Shown one piece after another: positions 57,009 through 64,000 of a DNA stretch of 64,000 nt. This DNA comes from Streptococcus oralis. Its GTDB lineage: Bacteria > Bacillota > Bacilli > Lactobacillales > Streptococcaceae. Where the stretch lies: the NCBI RefSeq assembly GCF_001983955.1, contig NZ_CP019562.1:1674001-1738000 (forward strand), read 5' to 3'. The position numbers were made by a program, and so were the translations under genes. Under the pieces are notes generated by a model that was not told where the DNA came from, searched no databases, and saw nothing but the letters and a program-made list of their open reading frames with translations. Position 1 is the first letter of the stretch. Each line of letters opens with the position of its first letter.

Positions 57009-58394
57009 CTATTTTTTTCTTTCTTTATGTCGCTCATAAGCTTTAAACTGACGTTGTAGTTCCTGTCGGATGGCAGGTTCTGGAGCATATTTTTCTTCCC
57101 AGTCATCTGGCTTTAAAATCTTGTGTGTAACTGGGTCAAAATGAGCTTTTCCATCAGGGAAAACCTTCCCCATATTCGCTTCATGGACAATATCAAAAAT
57201 GCGTTCTGGGTCTACTCCCATCAAAACAAAACTACCGTATGTAAAATACAGTGTGTCAATCAAAGCATCCACTTGACCGACCAAGTTTTGCTTAGCAGGT
57301 GTCTTTTTCGCCACTTTCTCTGCCGCTTTATCAAGTGCCTCATGCATGCTTGCAAGGGAGTCTTGGAATTCTTCCTCCGAAGAACTTGCTGCGCGAACAA
57401 ACTCTACTAATTCTTCAATTTTAAAGTCTGCGCGGTGGGTTGCACCTTCAACATCCCATGCCTGTGGCTCTTCTTGAGTTCGTTCATCCATCATGTGGTG
57501 GAAGGTCTTGACCTTATTAAAGTGGTAGTCTCGACTGACAAACACTTTTTCTGAAGCCAAAACACCAAAGTGCTCGAGCGCCTTGTGGATACCATCTTGT
57601 TGATTACTTGCCGTAATATGCTTGGCAACTTCTTTGACACTGCTACTGCCATTTCCCATAGCAACCGACATACCAACGCCCGCCAACATTTCCAGATCGT
57701 TGTCTGAATCACCAAAGGCCATGACTTGGTTGAGATCAAAACCATATTCTTTCCCGACTCGGCGAATGCCTTCTAGTTTGGAATTTCCTTGGTTAATGAT
57801 ATCTGCTGCAAAAGGATTGCTTCGAGTTAATTTCAAGTCGTCAAAATCACTTGCTACCTTCTCAGATTCTTCTGGCGTCATCAGCATCAAAACTTGATAA
57901 ATGGGTTGATTAATCAAGTTAAGCAAGTCGTCTTCCTTTTGAGGAACTGCCTTGCTGACCATCCGATTAAAAGAGCGACTAACAGTTCTTGTCAGCACAG
58001 TCGGAATAAAACGACTAACCAGTTGAGAAAAGGACCCGAGACCAAATGACATAATTTTCGAACCAACAACGGCATGCTCGGTTCCAAGAGCGATTTCTTT
58101 ACGCTCCTTTTTAGCGTAAGCAATCAGTTGACGCAGGCTTGACTTAGCAATCGGACTCGCAAAGAGCACCTTTTCTTTATTAAAAATGTATTGGCCATTG
58201 TAGGTCACCGCAAAGTCTAGGTCTAAGTCTTCCATCAATTCCTTGACAAAAAACGGCCCTCGTCCTGTCGCTACTCCAACAAGCACTCCTTGCTCTTTGA
58301 CAATCTTAATCGCGTCCTTAGTGGATTTCAAAACACTCTTGCGATCGTTGACTAGCGTTCCATCGATATCAAAAAAAACAGCCTTGACTTCCAT
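57009..58394 (-). CDS. HAD-IIB phosphatase fused to a MazG/PRA-PH-like domain
   Basis: 461 residues. The N-terminal Cof-type HAD (about 1-280) has FFDIDGTL and the C-terminal AFGDSDNDLEML. The C-terminal domain (about 295-450) has FVRAA, EELVEFV and DALIDTLYF helical motifs with acidic residues, like all-alpha NTP-pyrophosphohydrolases (MazG/PRA-PH type). It may hydrolyse sugar phosphates and NTP analogues. Substrate unknown. The fusion is conserved in streptococci as far as I know. Confidence 0.85.
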   Translation of the reverse strand: MEVKAVFFDIDGTLVNDRKSVLKSTKDAIKIVKEQGVLVGVATGRGPFFVKELMEDLDLDFAVTYNGQYIFNKEKVLFASPIAKSSLRQLIAYAKKERKEIALGTEHAVVGSKIMSFGLGSFSQLVSRFIPTVLTRTVSRSFNRMVSKAVPQKEDDLLNLINQPIYQVLMLMTPEESEKVASDFDDLKLTRSNPFAADIINQGNSKLEGIRRVGKEYGFDLNQVMAFGDSDNDLEMLAGVGMSVAMGNGSSSVKEVAKHITASNQQDGIHKALEHFGVLASEKVFVSRDYHFNKVKTFHHMMDERTQEEPQAWDVEGATHRADFKIEELVEFVRAASSSEEEFQDSLASMHEALDKAAEKVAKKTPAKQNLVGQVDALIDTLYFTYGSFVLMGVDPERIFDIVHEANMGKVFPDGKAHFDPVTHKILKPDDWEEKYAPEPAIRQELQRQFKAYERHKERKK

Positions 58395-58459
58395 CCTGTC
58401 CCATTCTCCCCTTTTGTGTTACAATGATTATACCACATTTCAGAAAGAGTGACTAAATC

Positions 58460-59422
58460 ATGCCTAAGAAAATCCTTGTTTTACATACAGGTGGGACTAT
58501 TTCCATGCAAGCAGACGCCACTGGTGCCGTTGTAACTAGTCAGGACAATCCCATGAACCATGTGTCCAATCCTCTTGAAGGGATTGAGGTTCATGCCCTA
58601 GACTTTTTTAATCTTCCAAGCCCTCATATCAAACCCAAGCATATGCTTGCACTCTATCATAAGATTAAAGAGGAAGCTGATAACTACGATGGAGTTGTCA
58701 TCACACATGGTACAGATACCTTAGAAGAAACAGCTTACTTCCTTGATACCATGAAAATCCCGCCCATCCCCATCGTTCTAACAGGGGCCATGCGTAGTTC
58801 AAACGAACTTGGTAGCGATGGTGTTTATAACTATCTGAGCGCTTTGCGAGTTGCCAGCGATGACAAAGCAGCCGACAAGGGTGTGCTGGTCGTCATGAAC
58901 GACGAGATCCACGCAGCCAAGTATGTTACCAAAACTCATACGACCAATGTCAGCACCTTTCAAACCCCAACACATGGACCACTTGGCCTCATCATGAAGC
59001 AAGAAATCCTCTACTTCAAAACGGCTGAACCTCGTGTCCGGTTTGATCTTGAGCATATTCAAGGTCTGGTTCCCATCATCTCAGCCTATGTAGGTATGAC
59101 AGACGAGCTAATTGATATGTTAGACTTGGAACAGCTGGATGGCTTAGTCATTCAGGCCTTTGGAGCAGGCAATATTCCCAAAGAAACAGCTCAAAAGCTG
59201 GAAAATCTCCTCCAAAAAGGGATTCCAGTCGCCTTGGTCTCACGATGCTTTAATGGCATTGCTGAACCTGTCTACGCCTACCAAGGTGGAGGGGTACAGT
59301 TGCAACAAGCTGGTGTTTTCTTTGTCAAAGAACTCAACGCTCAAAAAGCGCGCCTCAAATTATTAATTGCCCTTAATGCTGGACTAAAAGGACAGGCTTT
59401 GAAAGACTATATGGAAGGATAA
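58460..59422 (+). CDS. L-asparaginase
   Basis: 320 residues. HTGGTISM at about 9-16 and THGTDTLEETAYF at about 82-94 hold both catalytic threonines of the type I/II bacterial asparaginases. No signal peptide, so cytoplasmic. The symbol ansA/ansB is not assigned. Confidence 0.93.
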   Translation: MPKKILVLHTGGTISMQADATGAVVTSQDNPMNHVSNPLEGIEVHALDFFNLPSPHIKPKHMLALYHKIKEEADNYDGVVITHGTDTLEETAYFLDTMKIPPIPIVLTGAMRSSNELGSDGVYNYLSALRVASDDKAADKGVLVVMNDEIHAAKYVTKTHTTNVSTFQTPTHGPLGLIMKQEILYFKTAEPRVRFDLEHIQGLVPIISAYVGMTDELIDMLDLEQLDGLVIQAFGAGNIPKETAQKLENLLQKGIPVALVSRCFNGIAEPVYAYQGGGVQLQQAGVFFVKELNAQKARLKLLIALNAGLKGQALKDYMEG

Positions 59423-59441
59423 ACCTCTTCTCTAGAACGCA

Positions 59442-59475
59442 AAATCAGGAAATCTTCGCGATTCCCTGATTTTTT
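59442..59475. terminator. terminator between asparaginase and ccpA
   Basis: Arms AAATCAGG/CCTGATTT plus an inner GCG/CGC helix, followed on the plus strand by a T run; serves both converging genes. Confidence 0.75.
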
Positions 59476-60486
59476 CTATTTACGTTTTCGTGTAGAGCGA
59501 CGTTCTGTCAAACCATGAGGCAAGAGAACTTCACGTTCTTCCAACTCTTCCTTATGCATAATCTTAGTCAACATACGCATGCTGATAGCACCTAGATCAT
59601 AAAGAGGTTGGGCAACTGTCGTCAAGTTTGGACGAGTGAATCGTGCAATCTGAGAGTCATCTGTCGTAATGATTTCAAACTCTTCCGGCACAGATACGCC
59701 ATGGTCAGCCAAACCATTCAACACACCTGCTGCCAATTCATCACCTGTTACAACTGCGGCTGTAGCTTGTGATGAAATCAAGCGTTCTGCCAAGGCATAA
59801 CCATCGTCATAGCTGTATTTTGATTCAAAGACCAATCCCTCGCTATAAGAATGTCCTGCTTTTTTCAAGGCTTCCTTGTAACCGATCAAACGAACCTTGC
59901 CATTGATATCATCGACGAGTGGTCCACTCACAAAAGCAATTTTCTCATTTTCTTTGAGAAGGTAACTCACAGCATCAATCGTTGCTTGTTTGTAGTCGAT
60001 ATTGACACTTGGAAGTTGGTGTTCGACATCCACAGTACCAGCAAGAACAACCGGTGTCCGTGAACGAGAAAACTCTGAACGAATCTTTTCAGTCAAGTGA
60101 TAGCCCATAAAGATAATCCCATCGACTTGTTTTGAAAAGAGAGTGTTAACCACTGAAACTTCCTTTTCATCATCCTCATCACTATTTGCAAGGACAATGT
60201 TATACTTGTACATTTCAGCAATGTCGTCAATCCCCTTAGCAAGCGTTGAGAAATAACCATTGGTAATGTTAGGAATCACAACTCCGACTGTCGTTGTTTT
60301 CTTACTAGCCAAACCACGAGCGACCGCATTTGGACGATAGTCCAAGCGTTCAATCACTTCGAGGACTTTTTTTCGAGTGTTCTCTTTAACATTCTTGTTG
60401 CCATTAACGACACGGCTAACTGTTGCCATTGAAACTCCTGCTTCACGGGCAACGTCATAAATCGTTACTGTATCATCTGTGTTCAT
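59476..60486 (-). CDS. ccpA: catabolite control protein A
   Basis: 336 residues. LacI-type HTH (TIYDVAREAGVSMATVSRVVNG at about 7-28) and a periplasmic-binding-like core with HPr-binding surface. It represses or activates carbon genes at cre sites with HPr-Ser-P. Own promoter overlaps a cre. Confidence 0.97.
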   Translation of the reverse strand: MNTDDTVTIYDVAREAGVSMATVSRVVNGNKNVKENTRKKVLEVIERLDYRPNAVARGLASKKTTTVGVVIPNITNGYFSTLAKGIDDIAEMYKYNIVLANSDEDDEKEVSVVNTLFSKQVDGIIFMGYHLTEKIRSEFSRSRTPVVLAGTVDVEHQLPSVNIDYKQATIDAVSYLLKENEKIAFVSGPLVDDINGKVRLIGYKEALKKAGHSYSEGLVFESKYSYDDGYALAERLISSQATAAVVTGDELAAGVLNGLADHGVSVPEEFEIITTDDSQIARFTRPNLTTVAQPLYDLGAISMRMLTKIMHKEELEEREVLLPHGLTERRSTRKRK

Positions 60487-60537
60487 TCCGTTTCCTTTCT
60501 ATATTGAAAATTTCGCTTTCACGCATCTGCTTACTCC

Positions 60538-60566
60538 ATTTTATCACTTATTGTAAACACTTTCAA
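60538..60566 (-). promoter_or_regulatory. ccpA promoter with overlapping cre
   Basis: -35 TTGAAA (60561-60566), 17-base spacer, -10 TAAAAT (60538-60543). A cre TGTAAACACTTTCA (60552-60565) fits TGWAANCGNTNWCA with one mismatch and covers the -35, which suggests autorepression. Confidence 0.75.
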
Positions 60567-60690
60567 GTATTTTTTAGAGAAACTTTGAAAAAATTTCACA
60601 GTTTATTCCCATTTTGAAAAAACAAGCAGAATTCCTTGATTTTTCAGCTTTTTTACTGTATGATAAGAAAAATAAAAGGAGGAAGGAAAC

Positions 60691-61008
60691 ATGGCTTTTA
60701 CAAATACACAGAGACGTTCCGCCAGTTTTGGTGTTGTGACCAGTCTACCCGACGATGTTATCGACTCTTTATGGTTCATTATCGATCATTTTTTGAAAAA
60801 TGTCTTTGAATTAGAAGAAGAACTTGAGTTTCAACTGCTCAACAATACGGGGACCATTACCTTCCATTTCTCTAGTCAAAACCTTCCGACTAGCATCGAT
60901 TTTGATTTCAATCATCCTTTCGATCCCCTTTACCCTCCTAGGGTCCTTGTTTTAGACATGAATGGTAAAGAAACTATCCTCCTTCCTGAAGAAAATGACC
61001 TATTTTAA
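60691..61008 (+). CDS. DUF960 family protein
   Basis: 105 residues beginning MAFTNTQRRSASFGVVTSLPDDVID. A small acidic family of unknown function in lactic bacteria. RBS AGGAGG upstream. Divergent from ccpA. Confidence 0.75.
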   Translation: MAFTNTQRRSASFGVVTSLPDDVIDSLWFIIDHFLKNVFELEEELEFQLLNNTGTITFHFSSQNLPTSIDFDFNHPFDPLYPPRVLVLDMNGKETILLPEENDLF

Positions 61009-61058
61009 AAACTCTAGCTTCTTGGCGTAAACTGCTGAGGAACTAGAGTTTTCTTTTT

Positions 61059-62342
61059 CTAATAAATGGAGCGACTAACAACTAGACCATTGGGTTTTGT
61101 GTACTCTAAATCAAGGTAATCCTGATAAGTCCCTGGCACAATGAAACCTTGAGGACTCAATATATCAGTTCCAGCTTTTCCCACGATAGAGTCTGCCAGC
61201 AAAACACAATTGGTACTGAGAACAAAGTAGGTCTTAAACTCAGATGAGCTGAATTTATAGAGGGTCGCATCTGCTTCCTCTTTTAGTTGGTAAGAGTAGG
61301 TGTGCTTTACCTCTCCCTCTCTTCTTTTCATCAACTGCGAGCTTGGTTCCCAAGGAATTAACAGGTCTTCTATCTCCGATAAACGAGCTTGGATAGCTGT
61401 TTTCTGTTGGTCCGTCAAACTCAGACCGTAAGCAAACAAGGTCTTCTGACTTTCCCTCTTGCAGAGTTCAATGTATTTTTCCCGATTGGCCTTAAACAGA
61501 ACACCGTCTCCGACCATGCCAAATAAACGCTCCGAGTGGGGATCATAGGAACCATAGGAAATAACTATCCCTTGATAACAAATATCCACATGTCCCATAG
61601 CAAGGAAGAAAGAGGTTTCTGAGGTATGGACAAAAATTTCCAGATCAACTGTTTGATCGTTTTTTCTTTCTGAATGAACTTCTCCTTCTTGACTTTCATG
61701 ATTTGCCAGCCACTCATTTAGTTTGCGCAAGGTGCTGATAGGGATCAGCGCTGTCACAAAGATTGGCAGAGTCATTCGCATTCGTCGTTTCAGCTTGGGA
61801 TTGTTTTCTATCCTTTCAAAAAAGAAACCGTCCCGGAGGCTACTGGCTCCTAGCATGAGCAAGTAAAATCCAAGCAAGAACAATTCAAAATTCGCTGCAT
61901 CGTGAAACGGAGAGATGCTATAAAGACCGAATCCTATCATCCATACAGCATCGAAGAGATGATGGAGCCGAGGATGAATAGCATTTTTTCGATAGAGAGA
62001 CCATGTCACAAGACTAATGATGCCCGTAAACAGCTGATAGCTCGCAATGATAAAGACCAAGAGATAGAGGGCAAGGTCTTGCAAGATGATAGAGTCAAAC
62101 ACCAGAGCCGCAACCACCAGCTTGCCCAAGGTTACAAAGATATTTTCCCGACGTTTTTTATCTTGAAACCAGCGAGTCAACAAGTGCCAAACTGCTGACA
62201 AGGAAAAGTAGCCCATCAGCAACTGGTACCCCATTCGCGGAATAACTTGTCCAAATCGGATCAAGAGAAGCCCTAAAACAATAGCAAGTAGTCCCTCCCC
62301 GATACTCTTCCACTTGCTATAGGTCTCGGAAAGCTTAGGCAT
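61059..62342 (-). CDS. membrane protein of unknown function next to folBK (DUF308-like)
   Basis: 427 residues from [11 protein letters not shown] (ATG at 62340-62342; GGAG 7 bases upstream); a start 7 codons earlier at 62363 is also open. Several N-terminal membrane segments (about 20-205) with HdeD/DUF308-like character, then a soluble C-terminal half (about 230-427) with no known motif. It overlaps the folBK stop by 8 bases. Confidence 0.7.
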   Translation of the reverse strand: MPKLSETYSKWKSIGEGLLAIVLGLLLIRFGQVIPRMGYQLLMGYFSLSAVWHLLTRWFQDKKRRENIFVTLGKLVVAALVFDSIILQDLALYLLVFIIASYQLFTGIISLVTWSLYRKNAIHPRLHHLFDAVWMIGFGLYSISPFHDAANFELFLLGFYLLMLGASSLRDGFFFERIENNPKLKRRMRMTLPIFVTALIPISTLRKLNEWLANHESQEGEVHSERKNDQTVDLEIFVHTSETSFFLAMGHVDICYQGIVISYGSYDPHSERLFGMVGDGVLFKANREKYIELCKRESQKTLFAYGLSLTDQQKTAIQARLSEIEDLLIPWEPSSQLMKRREGEVKHTYSYQLKEEADATLYKFSSSEFKTYFVLSTNCVLLADSIVGKAGTDILSPQGFIVPGTYQDYLDLEYTKPNGLVVSRSIY

Positions 62343-63156
62343 TTCCTTGCTCCAACTGGTCAACCAAGTAACGAATTGGTTGCTTTAGGATTGGATGAAT
62401 AAAATGGGGAGCTATTTCCACTAACGGCTCAAGAACAAAGAGGCGTTCTGCTATATAAGGATGAGGCAAGATGAGCTCGTCTGTATAGATGACTTGGTCC
62501 TCCACAAAGAGCAAGTCCAAATCAATCAAGCGAGGCCCCCAATGCACTTCTCTCACCCGTCCCATTTCTGACTCAATGGCTAATAATGTTTGTAACAAGA
62601 CTGGTGCTGGTAGCCAGGTTTCTACTTCAATCACCTGATTGGCAAAGCTATCTTGTTCCACACCACCCCAAGGCTTTGTCGCCAAGACACTGGACTCTTT
62701 GAGAATATGGATACCTCGAGCTCGCAGTTTGTCAATAGCTTGTTCCAAGTTTGCTTGCTTATCCCCCATATTGCTTCCCAGAGCGATAAAGGCCCGTTGT
62801 TTGCGACGGCGAATGGTCACCGAGCAGGTATCCAATGGTAAATGCACTGGAGCCCATGGTTTTTTTAGTTTCAACTCAATCTCTTGGACAAGAGGATAAG
62901 TCTCAAAGGTACGTTCAACTAGTTTGTAGGCTACCGTTTCAATCAAATCCTCAGTGCTTTCCTGAAACCAAGTCGTCCACTGCTGACACAATTCTCCGTA
63001 ATGGACAGAAGCTGTCAAATCCAATTCTGTTGCCGCCTGGGTCATATCATAAGATAAGCTTGCGGAAATAACAAACTTCTGCCCCAATTCCTTCTCACTA
63101 GGGAAAAGACCATGATAGGCAAAAATTTCCAAATCTTTAATCTGCAGTTGATCCAT
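62335..63156 (-). CDS. folBK: bifunctional dihydroneopterin aldolase / HPPK
   Basis: 273 residues. The FolB domain (about 1-118) starts [21 protein letters not shown]. The FolK domain (about 120-273) has [16 protein letters not shown] and [11 protein letters not shown]. Same fusion as pneumococcal SulD. It performs two consecutive folate steps. 42 bases after folE with a terminator-like hairpin between. Confidence 0.95.
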   Translation of the reverse strand: MDQLQIKDLEIFAYHGLFPSEKELGQKFVISASLSYDMTQAATELDLTASVHYGELCQQWTTWFQESTEDLIETVAYKLVERTFETYPLVQEIELKLKKPWAPVHLPLDTCSVTIRRRKQRAFIALGSNMGDKQANLEQAIDKLRARGIHILKESSVLATKPWGGVEQDSFANQVIEVETWLPAPVLLQTLLAIESEMGRVREVHWGPRLIDLDLLFVEDQVIYTDELILPHPYIAERLFVLEPLVEIAPHFIHPILKQPIRYLVDQLEQGNA

Positions 63157-63172
63157 AACTTGTCCTTTCTAG

Positions 63173-63194
63173 AAAAATCCGCCCAAAGCGGATT
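63173..63194 (-). terminator. hairpin between folE and folBK
   Basis: Stem AATCCGC/GCGGATT with TTTGG loop, then TTTC on the minus strand. It is inside the operon, so it may only reduce read-through into folBK. Confidence 0.6.
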
Positions 63195-63198
63195 CTTT

Positions 63199-63753
63199 TT
63201 ATAGTCCCATTAAACGATAAGCCTGATCTCTTAGGTCCTTATCTGTTTCAAATAGACCACGAGCTACTGTCGTCAAGGTTGCCGTTCCTGGCTTTCTGAC
63301 ACCACGCATGCTCATACACATATGTTCCGCCTCAATGACAACAAAGGCTCCCTTGGCCCCCAGATAGTCCATCAAGGCATCGGCCACTTCAATATTCAAC
63401 CGTTCTTGAATCTGTGGTTTTTTAGAATAAACTTCAACCGTACGAGCTAGCTTGGACAAGCCTGCTACACGTCCATCTGGAATGTAGGCAATGTGCGCTC
63501 TCCCATAAAATGGCAAGAAGTGGTGCTCACACATAGTATGGAAAAAAATATCCTTTTCCACTACCATATTGTCATCAATAATCTCAAAGGATTTTGACAG
63601 GTGTTCCTCAGCAGTTTGGCCAAGACCTGAAAAAATCTCTTGGTACATACGGGCTACGCGAGCAGGTGTTTCCTGCAAGCCCTCGCGGTTAGCATCCTCA
63701 CCGACAGCCTCGATAATCATTTTTACAGCCGTTTCAATCTTTTGTGTATCCAT
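63199..63753 (-). CDS. folE: GTP cyclohydrolase I
   Basis: 184 residues. Zinc ligands in [15 protein letters not shown] and [11 protein letters not shown]. It makes dihydroneopterin triphosphate, the first folate step. Overlaps folC by 20 bases. Confidence 0.96.
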   Translation of the reverse strand: MDTQKIETAVKMIIEAVGEDANREGLQETPARVARMYQEIFSGLGQTAEEHLSKSFEIIDDNMVVEKDIFFHTMCEHHFLPFYGRAHIAYIPDGRVAGLSKLARTVEVYSKKPQIQERLNIEVADALMDYLGAKGAFVVIEAEHMCMSMRGVRKPGTATLTTVARGLFETDKDLRDQAYRLMGL

Positions 63754-64000
63754 TCTCGTTCTTCCTCTCCATCAGATAGGCTCTCACTTGGCTCAAGAAA
63801 TACAAGGAACCTGTGACAATCCTAACTGTTTGTTTCTCTTCATTTTTATTTGTCAATTTCTGCTCTAGAAAATCCTGCCAACTTTGGTAATTGAGATTTC
63901 TAGACTTGGCTGTCCCTTTCAACACGCTTTCATCCGTCGCCCGACTATCATCAAAATAAGTCAGAGTCAGCTGGCTATCCGGCACCGTTTCTAGCAAATC
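63734..64000 (-). CDS. folC: dihydrofolate synthase / folylpolyglutamate synthase, 3' end (partial)
   Basis: The last 88 or so residues of the frame lie in the window and continue off the right edge. The segment [18 protein letters not shown] is the typical FolC C terminus, and folC precedes folE in the streptococcal folate cluster. Start not visible. Confidence 0.8.
   Translation of the reverse strand, partial: DLLETVPDSQLTLTYFDDSRATDESVLKGTAKSRNLNYQSWQDFLEQKLTNKNEEKQTVRIVTGSLYFLSQVRAYLMERKNENGYTKD

Noticed and set aside
1..64000. CRISPR arrays and rRNA operons
   Set aside because: No regularly spaced repeats of suitable length and no rRNA sequence were seen.

Overview
This window looks like a chromosome segment of a mitis-group Streptococcus (S. 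mitis / S. oralis / S. infantis type, probably not S. pneumoniae itself). The evidence is the low GC content, the AGGAGG-type ribosome binding sites and several streptococcal gene blocks: the amiACDEF oligopeptide permease, murA-epuA-endA, sepM-coaD-rsmD, lysA-purR-cbf1-rmuC-thiN-rpe-rsgA-ksgA-rnmV-tatD, ccpA, and the folC-folE-folBK folate cluster. The species cannot be fixed from reading alone.

Layout. 1-6.5 kb: the end of an unknown gene, a VanW-domain gene, a conserved TIM-barrel-like gene, rplM-rpsI with an L13 leader, an ABC-2 exporter and a lysophospholipase-like hydrolase. 6.5-12.7 kb: pheS-pheT under a T-box, a PAP2 phosphatase and ribU under an FMN riboswitch, and trmL behind a leader RNA that carries its own intrinsic terminator. 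12.9-15.7 kb: trkA-trkH potassium uptake. 15.8-22.4 kb: the ami operon with a near-perfect CodY box. 22.6 kb: tRNA-Cys. 22.8-44.1 kb: mostly housekeeping genes on the minus strand (CNNM/TlyC-type protein, endA-epuA-murA, sepM-coaD-rsmD, asnA, a BI-1 protein, an rRNA/tRNA methyltransferase), with acyP and yidC2 on the plus strand, then pflA, lysA, purR, cbf1, rmuC, thiN, rpe, rsgA, ksgA, an AT-rich orphan gene, rnmV and tatD.

44.06-52.23 kb: an integrated element of about 8.2 kb. It is bounded by a 14-bp direct repeat. One copy lies inside the first codons of tatD. The other lies beside a 7-codon relic that still encodes MIFDTH, the original tatD start, next to its old promoter. The element therefore integrates in the 5' end of tatD and supplies a replacement start codon and RBS. 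It carries a tyrosine integrase, an excisionase-like protein, an HUH-type replication initiator, a sigma-like regulator, a divergent HTH repressor, and several unrecognised genes. An overlapping two-gene module (50.46-52.01 kb), bracketed by 28-bp repeats, is the best candidate here for an undescribed system.

52.3-64 kb: kimA potassium importer, rpmH (44 codons, GTG start), an AlaT-type aminotransferase, a universal stress protein, a HAD hydrolase fused to a probable NTP-pyrophosphohydrolase-like domain, L-asparaginase, ccpA with a cre over its own promoter, a DUF960 gene, a membrane protein, folBK, folE and the 3' end of folC.
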